Shown here one piece after another: positions 1 through 14,200 of a DNA stretch of 64,000 nt. Positions within the stretch are counted from its first letter, which is position 1. Each line of letters opens with the position of its first letter. Source of the DNA: Smittium mucronatum (lineage: Eukaryota > Kickxellomycota > Harpellomycetes > Harpellales > Legeriomycetaceae). A program made the position numbers and the translations under genes. The DNA lies in the NCBI GenBank assembly GCA_001953115.1, contig LSSL01000503.1, positions 1 to 64,000 on the forward strand. Reading direction: 5' to 3'. Under the pieces are notes generated by a model that made no database searches, was not told the origin of the DNA, and saw nothing but the letters and a program-made list of their open reading frames with translations.

Positions 1-1378
1 TACTTTATTCTTTTAGAAACGGTATTTGAATCATTACCCCATTTCCCAAAAAAATGATGGCTATATTTAGTAACATGCTGTAATTGTGGTTTAGAATGCC
101 TATGTGTCAAAAAAAAAATTGTGTGGGGTTAGAGTTCTGGATAAGATACTTTTGAGATAAATATATTCATAAAATCTAAAAGTATCTAAATGCTGGTGAT
201 TCATGATCCAAACCTCGCCCCCAATGAGTTCCACCAATAAAACTTAGCAAAAAATTAAACAAACAGCAAAACCACCCACCTCCACAATGTCTAAAAAATG
301 GCGGAGACTAGGAATTTTTTTTTGTGACCTATAATAAAAATAAAGATTGGTCATGTCTGAATCCAATCCCGCGTTATATATTTAATGCCATTGTTTCCTT
401 TTCAGATATACATGCTATATATTTAAATTAAAAAATGGATAATAGATAATGGATAATAAATCGATTGTTATACCAACCTTGATCATTTAGAAAATTTTGA
501 TGTTATTATGATAAATTCTAGGCATTCTGTACTCAATAATAACCCCGGGTTTGTTTTTATTTCAAGAAAAGGTGATAGGGGTTTGTTCGATTGGTGCGTT
601 AAACACAGTGGCAGCACTAATTGTGTCAAATACGAGTGCTAATCGTTTAAACTCACCCGTTTAACGAGAAACTAATTGATTTTGGGAAATTCAAGATAAT
701 AATTTGTTTGGGTTTTTATATTCCAATATGCGTTTGATGTGAAACTATACGCTCTATTGGCTGATTTGGACACTAATTCAGATTGCTTTGATTTTTTATT
801 ATGTTATTAATTTTTAATGTTTAATTATATTTAACAGAAAAAATATCAGCGATAATAAAAGTACATCAAGTAAGACATTAAATTTATCTCGAATGTTTAA
901 ATCGGCAAAGTTAATTTCTTTTTTTATCCAAACTTCTCTGATATCGAAATTTAAGACCCAATAAATGATAGAAATAAGCCACATGTTTAAATAAATCAAT
1001 TCTCAATTATCAGTCATCTTTCAATAAAAAAATTGGATGACATAATTAGATAATTGTATTTAATATCTAAGGTACTCACAAAGCTAAAAATTAAAGAGTA
1101 AAATTAAATAGGGGATGTTCAAATGTAGAATTTGCTTCAGTTAGTGGCGTAATTGATTTTTCATGTAACTTTATTAAAAGAAATCATTTTTACTCGGATT
1201 TATGTGGTATCAGAATCCGTCTTTAGACTATCTTTTAGGATTCAAAGAATAGCTAAAGAGCTTATTCACTCATGAGTCAGACACATTTTTAACTACATAG
1301 TAAAAACCTTTGATCTTCTTAACTTTTTTATTAAGTATATGGGTATTTGATTCTAAAAAATATGGTGAAAAACCTCTC
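1..1378. other. AT-rich non-coding DNA
   Basis: No gene is supported here. The first 700 bases are slightly less AT-rich than what follows and have small GC-containing patches near 200-250 and 590-660, but I find no coherent reading frame, RNA gene or repeat in them. Confidence 0.6.
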
Positions 1379-1492
1379 ATGTTTTTTTTAAAGAAAAATT
1401 GGTATAAATATTTTCTAAAGCCAAATAAAGATGCTGAGGGATGTGGAGAGAGCGAAAGGGAGGAGTTATTCCAGCACTTCTCAGAACTTTAA
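1379..1492 (+). CDS. possible fragment of a coding region, unknown family
   Basis: An ATG at 1379 opens 37 codons ending in TAA at 1490-1492. An in-frame TTG at 1310 is the only upstream alternative. The last 20 codons are richer in G and C than anything within a kilobase and encode a polar, acidic tail (GCGESEREE followed by LFQHFSEL). This stands out from the hydrophobic, Phe/Ile/Lys/Asn-rich translations that chance ORFs give in this desert. I recognise no domain. It may be the surviving end of an eroded gene or simply chance. Confidence 0.13.
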   Translation: MFFLKKNWYKYFLKPNKDAEGCGESEREELFQHFSEL

Positions 1493-4400
1493 AATTTTAC
1501 TTATTCTTTGGCTTGTTCTAAATTTTTTATACTTCAATCATTATTTTCATTAAAATAATCTCTATTGAATTTTTCAATAAGTATTTATAAAAACCTTATA
1601 TTTAAAAAAAAAAAAAATTATTAAAGAGTCTTTTTATCTAAAGGTTATAAGAATTTTCAAAATTTGGGTGTTGAGATAAATTCTGATTGTTGTCTAGTTT
1701 AAAAATACCAAATTACTATCAGTATTATCTGTCGCGTATCCTAATAAATTTCAGAAAATAAACTAATACAAAAGTAAATATAATCTATTTTTAAAGAATA
1801 AAATCTGTAACGTTCACATATTAAACTCCAGCTTAAATTTTTAAATAAATTTTTTTTAAACAATTACATTTGATCTTATAAAAAAAAAAGACTTTTAAAA
1901 GTCATCATCCTTATTAAACATAAAAATATTTGGTTTTCTGGGATTTTAAATTGGATCAGAATAGAGTATTAGTAAATTTAAAAACATAACTATAAGATAA
2001 TATTTTTGAATTATGGGATAATGAAGCAAAAAATTTTGCAAATTATTTATGAAAAAATTACTTTTTTCTAATCCTTTTATGTATATATATATTATTTCCA
2101 TAAAAAAATATTTTATGTTAAAAAAGTTTATGTAAAAAATTTATTAATGTAAATTTTTAAAAAAAATTTTTAAATAAAATACCCATTTATACAAAAAAAA
2201 TTCTTAATTATTTTTTTTATTCGTTAAATTTATTTTAAAGGTAAAAAATTTACGGAAAGATGGGTTTTTTCAAAAAAGCTTTCGTTTAACATCTCTTTCC
2301 GCATTTCTAATAAATTTACATACATTTTAGGCAGCGATCCGATGAGCTTTTTTTTGCTTTTATAAAATTTTTATTCACATTTAAATCCAAAAAAAATAAT
2401 TGGTAACCATTACTAGGTTTTTAAGTTCTGCATACTTATGACTATGTATATATTTAAATTATATCCAATTTCACTTAATATTTTCTATATCCTGTTTTGT
2501 TAATCTCTTCCAAAACTAAATTCATGGATCGATTTTTCATCAAATTTTAAAAGTAGATTTATTTAACTATTTGGGATTTATTAAAACTTTTATATCTTCA
2601 ACTTTTTCTATAAACAGAAAAGGTGGGAAAATTTTATTTTCAAAAATAAATAAGAAAATTTTATCTCGATATGAACCTTGTTTTAATCCTAATTTTCCCC
2701 ATAAAAGGCCTAATTATATTCCATACTAATCTAATGCGAATGTTTTTTTTAAAAAAAATTATTTTACGGCAATAAATGTAGAGAAATAGGATATAGTAAA
2801 ATTAATATGGGGGTGTGGGGGTTAGACAGATTATTTTAATCTTTTTTTATTTTATAAACATGGTTTATAATTATCAGATACTCTTTATTTATTTCAAGTT
2901 TTGAATTTTTAAATACATTCAAATTTATCTTTGTAAAAATCAATATTAATTTATAAGTTAATAATAAGAATTTTTAGGAAAAAAACCCTGTTTTATTCAT
3001 GAAACTTCTTTAATTTACCCCCAAAATAATAAATTGCTTATATAATTAAAAATAATCAAATTATAATAGGATTTATTCTGTTTTTTAAATATTAAAATTG
3101 TATCAATCGAGTCACTGATAATATTGAAAACCTTCTTAATCGAATTAATCATACCTTTTATGCGTCAATTTTTCAGAGTAAGTTTTAGGTTCTAAAATAA
3201 TATTTGTTTCAAGTATCTAGTAAAATTCATTTTTTATTTTATGAATAATTTTGTCATTGTAGATGATGATTTAGAAGGTAAATTAAACTATAAAGTATCA
3301 GGTAACACCTCTAAGTTATAACCTGCAATTCCTCAATTTCTAGATCGGCATATTAAATTTATCTTTATTGAATCTGTGAGAGTTCCAATATTTTTTGGAT
3401 CATTAGATCCCTTAAAAATACTTTATATATATATGAATTAAGTTTGAGCTGTTTATAATTTTTTCTCGATACACAAATAAAACTCAAATATTGAACCTCT
3501 TGAATCTAATATTTGAAAATAAATATTTTTTTAATTATTATTTTGTTGATTGGTTTAAAATATTATTTTCAAAATATCTATCATTGATAAAATATACGCG
3601 TGGTAATATTTTTTCAAGTATATCTCCCTATATATATGTATGCATTTAATATTGCCCTGGAACAATGAGGAGGATTTTTTATTCTATTTAAGATTAATTT
3701 TTTGATGTCATCTTTGTGTTAGCTTTGAATACGAAAAAAAACTTGTTTATATGTTAATTAATAAATAATACTCTGATGTTTTTAAGCCCTATTCGTGATA
3801 TTTAATAAAAGAATTTTTTTATCAGCATTTGAATTTGTGTGTTAAAAAAAATTGTTTATTTTATTTTGAACTTTAGAATTACAGAGCTAATTGATTCCTG
3901 TTTTCAAATTTTTTAATATTAAAATATATAATTACCTGAGTTTAACTTATGAAAATTCAATAGGCCGGAAATTCTGATAAAGCATTTTTGGACACATATT
4001 TTAATTTTAACCCCCCCCCCCCCTCCCAACCCCAAAAAACGTACTCGAGTAAATAGGGAATTATAAATAATTAATTAATTTATATAGATAATTGCTTCTG
4101 ATTTTTACTCTAATACGTATTCTTTCATAGGCTTAATTGATCTTCTGACTGAAGTTAATGAAATTTAAATCCGATAAAATTCCTAAAATATTAAATTATT
4201 TTAATTGAGTGACATTATTTTTAAATACCAAAAAATCAAAAAAATTATCATTAATTTGACTATAAAAACAAATACAGTGTAATTTACTTTTAAAATCGCA
4301 TTTATATATTAATTTATATGCTTCATGTTGGCTGGGGATTTAATTTTATTAATTTAACTCATAATTTTTTTCTCAGATCTCATGCTAAGACTGTGATTCA

Positions 4401-7400
4401 GGAAAAATTATATTTTTAAATATTTTTAATCTTATTAATAACTGAAATCATCTAATTATTCAAATCGGAGTTGCAATTTAAAATAATAGGCTATATATTT
4501 CCGAAATAAATGGATAATGAAGCTCCAGTATTATGTATTTTTTTGTTTTTATCTATATTCCGACTAAATTTTGGTCAGAACATCGGTATTTATTTAATTT
4601 ATAATTTTTAGTAGGCCGAAATTTTTTTTAGTAGCCAAATATTTTCAAAAAGGATACATTTTTACATATTTTTATCGAATTACTTATTAATGTGTTGAAA
4701 AATTGGATGTGAAATGTTTTATTATATAATTTTTAGGTCTCTCTCTTTACCAATCTCCCTATATTATCTCTGTAATATATGATTTTTTTCGATTTATATT
4801 CAATTATTTTCAAAGGCCATTTTACTAGACTTCTAGCAATAACTATATTTCTTAGTCAATAATTTTCCATAAATTTTTACTAAAATAGCTTTCGTGAAGA
4901 TTTTATTACTGGCGTTAACCCGGTAATAAAATTAGGGATTGGTGATAATTTCCTTAAATATCCGCAAACTATTGAAAAATATGTATATTTGGTTTTTCCC
5001 TGTAATTTTTATCCTCAATTTTACGTAAAATTATGTATATCATTTTTCTCAAATATCATTGGATATCTAAATTTAAATATTGCTTATTTATGAGAAATTA
5101 TATTTTAAAAATACCTTAATCACGATTCTAAGAATTTATATTGGTAGCTAGAAAACAATCTCACAGATACTTAGAAATTAGGTTTTAAATTTTAATATTG
5201 GTTTTTTCTATATGAATTTTTGAGTGGAGAGGGTTAAAAAAAAAATTCTAAAGCTTTCAGAAATTAAAAAAAATAATTTCCCTTTACTAAACTAGAATAT
5301 CTCTTTAATTTAAGAAATTTTATTTTTCCATTTTTACATTGGTATTTTGCTCTTAAATCTAAATGAAGAACCAAATAAAAATATTATAAGAAAAAAGTAA
5401 ATTATCTATATTCTTTGAAGAAATCTTTAATCATATAATTAAATGATCTTCTCACTGAAATGAATCAAAGGTATATTAAATCAATTCAATACGTTTTCAT
5501 GAAAAGTAATTTTTTATTTCTATCGTTTCAATTTTTATACCCTTTTATTCCTGCTATTTTTTATTTATGAATTATAATATATATATTTATTACAATGAAC
5601 CACATTTTTTTATTAATGAACAAATTCATTATTTTGAAAATTTTAATATTTTAAAAAAAATTATATCCTTTTCTCCAATTAAATAAAAATTTTGTGAAAG
5701 AATTCAAAATTACAATCAAGAGCCGTTATAAAGATAATGAAAATCCCTTTTTTAATTTTTTTGGAAAATGGGTGTAACAAAAACAGAATTTATTGAAAAA
5801 AGTAATATAATTCGATTATTTTAATGAAAATGAATTGAATTTTTTGTTTTTACTTGTAGAAAATATATCAAAAAGAAGTTTAGTTTTATATTTAAAAGTT
5901 GAAAAACTTTTAAAATTGTAAAATACATGGTTTTTTTCTTTTAGAAAGTTTTTAAATGAAAATATTAAAAATAGATTGCATAAATAAAATTTTCATCTAG
6001 TTATCATTTTTGTCAAGTGATGATGCATCTTTTAAGTTGTTTTTAAATATTATCACTTATTTGAGTCACAGGTAAAAGATTTTAACTTATTTGCGTTGCT
6101 TAATTTTACCGAAAAGAATTAAAAGTCAAATTATTATCTAAATAAATTAAATATTAACATGATAAATGTCAAAAATATAGTTAAAAATTATCATTTTTTC
6201 AAAACAATTTTTTTTTTTGTCTACTAAATTAGAAATAAAATGTTTTAATATGGCTATTAAATAGTATTATCGAAATAAATTAAATAAAAAAAATATAGAA
6301 AATTATAATAAGCGTCAAAAGATATATCTTTTAGTCTGTATAGATAATGGAGTTATTTTCGATATTACGTTATCTTCATTTTTTTCTTTTCTGGGTTACT
6401 ATCCCATCCTCTATAATGAGTATTTGATTTTACATTTTTAGATAAAAGTTATTTTAATGCCTTTTTATGAATTTAAAAAAACTGAAAACGAAAAATTTTT
6501 ATCAGTAAAGGATCTGAATTTTTTTATATAATTTTAATATTGATACTATGTGAGGCTACTTACCAATTTTTGAAGGTATAATATTTTCCAGGTTTAATTT
6601 TAGAAATAGCTTGCAAATCAAAACCACGCATTTTTGTGGCCAGAGTTTTTTTGGGGCTATTTTTTTTATTAGCTCATGCAAATATAGTTTCAAATTATCC
6701 CCCATATTTCTTGATGAATATAATATGCCGAATTTTCTTGAAAACTCATTTTTCTTTCAGAAAACAGGAATTTCAGACATATTTGGGATTATTTCAGTTA
6801 TTATAAACTTTTTACAGTTTAAATATTCACTTTTTAGAGATATACTTAAACGCTTTAAGCTATTTTTTGTATCAGAAGAATAAAAACCCCCTCTTTTATA
6901 CTATTTGAAATTTCTATTACAATGATTTTCATATAGAAAATGCATAATGTTTTTTCCCCTAGAATTAAGAGCATTTTTCAGTAAATTTATAAATGATTGT
7001 TATTGTGGGCTGCTAAATTTTGAGTAGATCTCGTTTAATTTTTTCAGAAAATCAGAAAATGATTTAGATATAATTTTGGTCATAATTCGCACAATATGCT
7101 CGCGTAATTGAATTATTATGGCACTTGACTCATATTTTTTTGTAATGCATCTGATTTTTCGATCAGATTCAGTTATCAAATTTTCGATAATTTTTTTTTT
7201 TGATAAATTAAAGATATAATATTGTTTTTGAAACCCCTATGGTAACAATGCCATTTTTTTATTATTAAACCTAGAGCTATTGGATTAAATATCTCATTAT
7301 AACTAATAATAAAGAAAATGTATTGAGACCCATATCGTTTAATCGGTAATTAGCATCCAGGTTTATAATTATTTAGCTGATAAGTCTACTTGAAAAATTT

Positions 7401-10400
7401 ATTGATCTTACAAAAAAAATTATCTAAAATTAAATCATTCCTGGTTTAAATTTTATTTAATTAAATTTGAAAAGTTTCTTTAGTTCAGAAACAGTCAAAT
7501 TCCCAATTTTTTGCTCTTTTTATTCAATTATGGTATTATAGAATGTATTTTTTATATACAGCTTCACCATCTGTTTATAAAGAATTTTTCGGCTTTTCCA
7601 AGTTTTTTTGATCCATTTTAGGTTTTTTAAATTTTATTTGTAAGGAATGATAGATTTTTTTCTTTTTAAAAAACGCTGCTGCGCTCATAATAGGCGTATC
7701 TCTTGAATAAATTACTGTAGTGATATTTTTATATTTAAATTATCGCTTCGTATTTAAATTTTATTTTTTTTGTTTCATTAATATTTTTTTTTTTAATTTT
7801 TCGATTCCATCGATTTGATTATTTATAATCTATCTTCTGTTATTTTTTAGCTACTTTAATCCCCCATTAATTTTTTTTATAACTCTGAATACTAACACCA
7901 TGGTTATTTATTAAACAAGAAAAAATGGTTATAAAAAGTGTAAAGCAAAATTGTTTATATATTCTATACTATTCAATGCTAATTTTTTTTTCTAAAACTT
8001 TCAAAGAATATGAAAATGATTTTTTCTAGAAATGATTTTATATGAAATTTATTTAAGTTGTAATATATCTAAATATGATTTGGCAAAAAAAAACTATCAA
8101 TAATTAAAAAAGAGCTTCAGTTTTTTTCAATAAAATTATTTTGCGAAATATTACCAAAAATTGTCGGTGGAAATTACTGGTAAAAAAAAACTGTCTATTT
8201 ACTACCAAATTTGAGATATTTCCCTTACTTTAACTAATTATTCCAGTTTATTTATAGAAAAAATATCTGGCAGATTTTATCCATTACCAGCTCTTATTTC
8301 CAGCATTTTTTTGATATTTAAATTGGAATTTAGATAATTTAGTTGATTAAATGATTATTTTTGGATATATGACTCACCTATTATCTTTAAATCTAAAATA
8401 TCAGGATAAGAAATATTTTATATGCTTACTCAAGTGCTTTTTAAGAATAATCCATATTAAAATATTTAGATAATTTTTATATGCGGCCTTTGGGGTTATA
8501 ATTAATGAGTTTCAGTAGCTTGATTGAATCATTAAATTTACATATCACCTTTTTTTAATAGATACTTAAGATTTTAGGATGTAAATAAAAATTTATTTAT
8601 ATAGTTATTTTTAAAAAATTTAGATTAATCATTTGCTTGTTTTTTTTTATGTATATTACTATTTATTATTCTTAAAATTATTTTATCTGTATCCTGTTTT
8701 CCCCTAAAACATCTAAATATATTTAATTCCTTTAACTCACTTATTGTCTTTAATTTTTAATCCTCAATTGATATTTATAGACCTTTTCGGAGTTTTGAAA
8801 ACTTACCGAAAAAATTCTAATTATCACTTTGCGATTATTCTTATCTTACTGTTTTTATGATACTTATAAGGCTATAATTTTGATAAATGTATGTACTTAT
8901 TTAACATACTTCTTCCAATTACTCGATGATTTACATTAAAAAGATTTAAAATATTATTAATGTTACAATTTCTTTGAGTGGCTCGATAAATACTTCTTAA
9001 TTTAGAAAAAATATCCTTAAATTAGGTCTAATTTACAGTGGATTGAGTTTAATCTGTACAAATATTTTGATGTTTTTTTCATGGAAATAAAATTTATCTT
9101 CAAATCTGATGAAAAAAATTATTTTTAGACTTTATAACCAAATTAAAAATAAATATTTATAAAATAGGTAAAATTAAATTTACTTTAAATATTTCTCATT
9201 GAATAATTTATTCGATTCAAGTTCTTTTTTATGAAACATTTCCATAATTTAAATATATTTTTACTGTTCTCCCTCTTCCTTTATTTATGATATAAAGGCT
9301 TTTTTTATTTTTTTCTACTCTGATTGTTCCTAAATTAAAATTTTTTGAGTTAAAATCTTATATAATTCTAGGAAATTTCCTCTGTGCTGCAAAATAATTT
9401 CTGGTTAGAAAGGTGTTGCTTATATATAAGACTTTACACTCTATTCTAACATTATTTTTAAAATAAGGCTTTTGGCGTGTTTTAACAGCTGATAGATCTG
9501 CACTGAAATACTATCAGATATAAAAAAATTTATAAGTTTTTATATCGTTTTTTCTGGTGATCTGGTTATATGAATTTTTTTATGAATTATTTGTAATTTC
9601 GTATTTTTTTTTTTACAATTCATATATTTTATAAAGGCTTTTTCTAATTTTCAATACTTTTTTGCGATTTTTTTTTTTTGACGCCACTTAGTTATTAAAT
9701 AATTGGATAATTCTCAAACTGATTTCATTTGTTCAGAAATTTTTTTTTCGAACCTTTCGATATAATGGGATTTTTTAGTTGTTTCCTAGGTGATATTAGT
9801 TGTAAATTTTTGGGTATTTTCGCGCTTTCCCAAAATAATTTTTCTTAATGATTTTCCAAATGAAATTTGAAAGCTTTATCTGGTTGACAGAATAATCGAT
9901 TTTTTCATAAGTTTCTTTTAGTTAGAGGTGTATCAAAATATTTTCCTTGGATAGTTAAGTGATGTTTTTATGAATAATTTTTTTTGATCTATATTCACAT
10001 CTGCATTTAAACTAGATGAACTTAAGTATTTTTGGGTTAGCCTTTCATTATGATAACTATTATATAATTTCTTCACATATTTCCTTCTAAGATTTTATAA
10101 AATAATAAAAAGAGGTTTTAAAGTTAAGAATGATTTTTTTTAGCTTTCACATTAAACTTAGTTTTACCGGTGAATTTTTCTTTGGTTTTACTGATATCTA
10201 TTTAAAAGTTTTAATAGTCAATGGATATATGATTTTCAAAAATCAAATTTCTGAATAAAAATTTCATTTTCATTTTATCATTTTTTGTGTATTTTAGCGT
10301 GATTATGAAGATTTTTGATAGTTTTAGTTGGTTTTTTCAATAAATTAATTTCCATAAAATATTTACGGTCGATTATTCCACAGAAAATTTTTATTATTTC

Positions 10401-11271
10401 TTTGATTTTTATTCAAATAATTTCTAAATAATCAAAATGACGATAAGCTTAGGATAATATATTTTAGAATTTTATTGTGTGATTTTATATTTCAATTTTT
10501 TTAGTTCAATTTTTATTAACACATTCACCCAATTTCGCTCTGAACTTTTATTATTAATTACAGATGCTAATTCCGAAGAAATTTTATACGCATATTTACG
10601 TTTTTATAACCAAACTCTCTCTTCCAAAATAAAATAAAAAGAATATTAATTTTTAGACTCTCATCTTTGTAATAAACTCTTGATTTTTTTCTCATATTAT
10701 CCGATTTAACGTAGCAAGCGCTGGGCCCACATATTTTATTTAATATTTAAGGGCTTAATTATTGTATTTTTTGCCTAATTTTATTTGTTGGGTTTGATGA
10801 TTGTGATAAAAAATGATAAATTTTTAATTTTTTTGGTGGATAATTTGCTATATGTTTTATTTTTTAATTCATAAAATATTTAATTACAATAAAATTAGAG
10901 TTTAAAAAAAAAACTATATATAGGAGATTAAAAATATTAACATCTTTAATTTGCGCTATAAACCAATATTTATCAAATTTTACTTATAGCTACCAATAAA
11001 ATGAAACTCGGAGTGCAAAAAAAAAACTCAAATATTTGAGTAAAACTCAATTCCTTAAAAAACCTCATTTCTATTATTCCTTATGTAAAAATAGACATCA
11101 TTATGTGAATATTTAATCACTTTTCCTTTTTTAAAATTATCTTTTTCGTCAAATTAAAACCATTACTATCTATATAACAAAGCGCACAGTTGGATTATGT
11201 TGATTTATTTATCTTTTAAATAAAAAAATGTTATATAGGGAAGAGAATGTGGTTATTTTATTGAATTTTTA

Positions 11272-11298
11272 TTTGAAAAATTTGAAAAATTTGAAAAA
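11272..11298. repeat. 9-bp tandem repeat (TTTGAAAAA)x3
   Basis: Three perfect consecutive copies of TTTGAAAAA. This is a small slippage product in the AT desert, with no function implied. Confidence 0.9.
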
Positions 11299-14200
11299 TC
11301 AAGCATTTTTACACAGATTAACAAAAATCACATTTATATACATTTTAAATTATAAAATCAGTTTAAATTAAATTGTTTTTCACGATTGTTTTGCGGGTTT
11401 TTTTCAATTATATATCTTTGTATATTTTCTAAATAAATGCGTTTAAAATATTTTTTACCTTTTTATTTATAAAAAAATTAATAATAATGTTTAAAATTTT
11501 TTCCTATTTTTGAATTTAAAAAAACTGTACAATTTTATTTTATTTGAATTCCAGGAAAAACCCGGAAATATAATGATTAATAGCGTCTTATAATCATTAA
11601 AATTGTAAATTTATTTTTTTTTACGAAAAAATAATAGAATAAAACCCTTTCTCAGAATATTCGGTATTCTGATAAATTAAATACCATCATAATAAATATT
11701 TTAAGCTATATATTAATATATTAAGCTCAAAAATTTTTATGACTTCACATTTCGATTCAGTCCTCTTTTGCGTTTTAAATCTTTGCATGTAAAAATAATA
11801 TGTAACTTTTTATAGTTAGTTATCGTTTATATTTGTGAATTTAATAACTAATAAATAGATTTTATGGGTAATTAATCATTTTTAAATTTTTTATATTAAT
11901 AAAATAAAAGTATTTTGTGGTCTTTATTTGATTTTCAGTTTTCATTAATTGTAATTATTCGAATAAAAATAAGATTAAAGATTTTTTTGAATTAAATATA
12001 AATTTCTTTTTTTGATTTTTTTATAATATTTAAATTCCCAAAAATTAATATAAATGTGTGGTTTAAGTTTTCAATCAGTTTTTAAATCTATATTTTAGGA
12101 TAAACTTCTACATATTTCGATAAAATAGAATCTATTAAGAAACACAATATTAGCTTAAATATTAATAAAATATTAACAAAAAGTAGAATTTTTTTTCTTT
12201 TGCTTTTATAATATATATATAATTCAGAATCATTTTCAAATAAGGATTGTATTTTTTTAACTAGTAGAACTGTTACTTCTTATCGATAAATTGGATATAA
12301 ATTGTTTGTGTTAGCTTAAAGGATGAAAAGATGTCTATAAATATAAATATAAATATATATATTAATTTAAGAAACATTAATTTATGCGATACTTTTTTTA
12401 TTTGAGTTTTTGAAAACTTTTTTTTTTCTGGGAACAAATATACGATTAAAATAATATTTTCATGACCATAAAATTAATTCATTTTTTTTAATATATACCT
12501 AAAATACTGTTTTAGTTTGATCTATAACATAAAAAGATTTTCACTTTTACCTTTAATATTTATTAAAAATTAAAATACGGTTTAATTTGAATTTAATTCT
12601 GTACTGATATTTTTTCTACAGAAAGGAATTCAGTAATTATTTGAAAATTTAATTCATTTTAGTTTTAATCAATCATTTAGCTTTACTACAACATAATTTT
12701 TAAGTTTACTAATAAAAAATATTTAATAGAATAAGCAATAATATATGAAATTTGATCCGTGAATCAATATTTTTATTTTTATTATTTAGGTCACAAGTGA
12801 TCTCCAAAAAAAATATTTTTTAGATTCTCTTTATTTAAGTTAAATTTTCATTTGATAATTTGCATTTTTTTTATTCAGGTTTTTTTTTGAAAAATTTATG
12901 ATCTTTTTTTATATCTTTCCGGTTTAAAGTAATAGTTTTGTTTATAAAATCGATTCTGATAAAATTTTAATAATAATATATAAATAAATCGGCCTTTACA
13001 CAAATTGTAAATTTTCATTGAAATTCAATACAAGAAAATAAGGCTTTCTGTTTATCAATCGATTTTTTTTTTCGTCATTTAACAAGCATTAATAAAATTT
13101 TTCGTTTAAATAAACCTATATAAGCCCACTAGCCTTAGTAATTTCAATTAAACTTCTTTTAAATAGCTCTAATAAAAATATTAAACACCAAATACCCAAA
13201 ATTTCAAGTGAATTAAAATTTTGATATTTTTACTTTTTATCCTTTAGTGTTTGATGGAATAAATAAAATGGATTGTTTTTTCTGCATTTTTTTCTTTTAA
13301 TCTATCACCCAACATTAAAACTATTGGTATTTTTGTTTTTATTGAATTAATTTAATCCAAATACAAAATTTTCATCTCAGTTTTGGGGTTAAATCATACT
13401 GATGAGTCAATTTTACTGACTAGGAAGCGATAACACTCATTATAACAGCATCTATTATAAGTAAATCAGCTCTGATACAATATTATCATTCTTCCTCGAA
13501 GATAAAGGAGTTATAAAAAATAAAAATAAATATTTCATTGAAGAAAATTAGAATAAATTATAAATATTTAATGATTTTTTTTTGAAAATACTTATTTCAT
13601 ATGCTTAATATTTTGAGACATTCCTAATTTTATAAGCCTAGTAATTTACTAATAATTATTCTGCACCAATTTTTTAATGAATAAAGTTAATTTGATTAGA
13701 AAAAACATGACATATTTTTAATTTTCAAAAAATTTACCATTTTTATAATCATTTTTTTGTTATTCAAATATCCACAATATTTTTGATTCAATTTAATCAG
13801 GGAAATTTTCAAAAACGAGAAAAAAGAAATTTCAATTTCAATGAATCAGAAAATTGATCGTTAAACCTAAATAAAATATCATTAATAAATTTTCGCGTTT
13901 ACGATATTGAATAGATTTGAAAAAGTAAAAGTGTTTTCATTTTTATCGAATTTTTTATATATTTTTTCATTTCAGTCAATATTAGAGCTATTTCGGATGT
14001 GTTTTTTATTTAAAAGGGGGTAATTTTTTGTCATTATGTTTCTTTTTATCTTGTATTATATAATTTTTTTTTATTAAAAACTTTTGCTCCTCTTTATATA
14101 TATATATTTTCTTTTTGGAGTATATTTTCATAATATGATGGATCTTAATTGGTGTATTTTGTAAATTTAAAAAAAACCGGAATTTTTTAAATTTTTTAAG

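Noticed and set aside
580..660. Sequence with GGCAGCACTAATTGTG considered as a U6-like snRNA
   Set aside because: Only a few bases resemble the U6 start. The ACAGAGA-like and later conserved blocks are absent.
6611..6883. 90-codon plus-strand ORF in the left desert
   Set aside because: It starts at TTG, is Phe/Ile-rich, has no domain and has no splice or promoter context. Such frames are expected by chance at this composition.
10460..10480. GAATTTTATTG similar to the retroelement 3' end, also near 38569
   Set aside because: The match is about ten A/T-rich bases without the GATAC block or flanking duplications, so it is expected by chance here.
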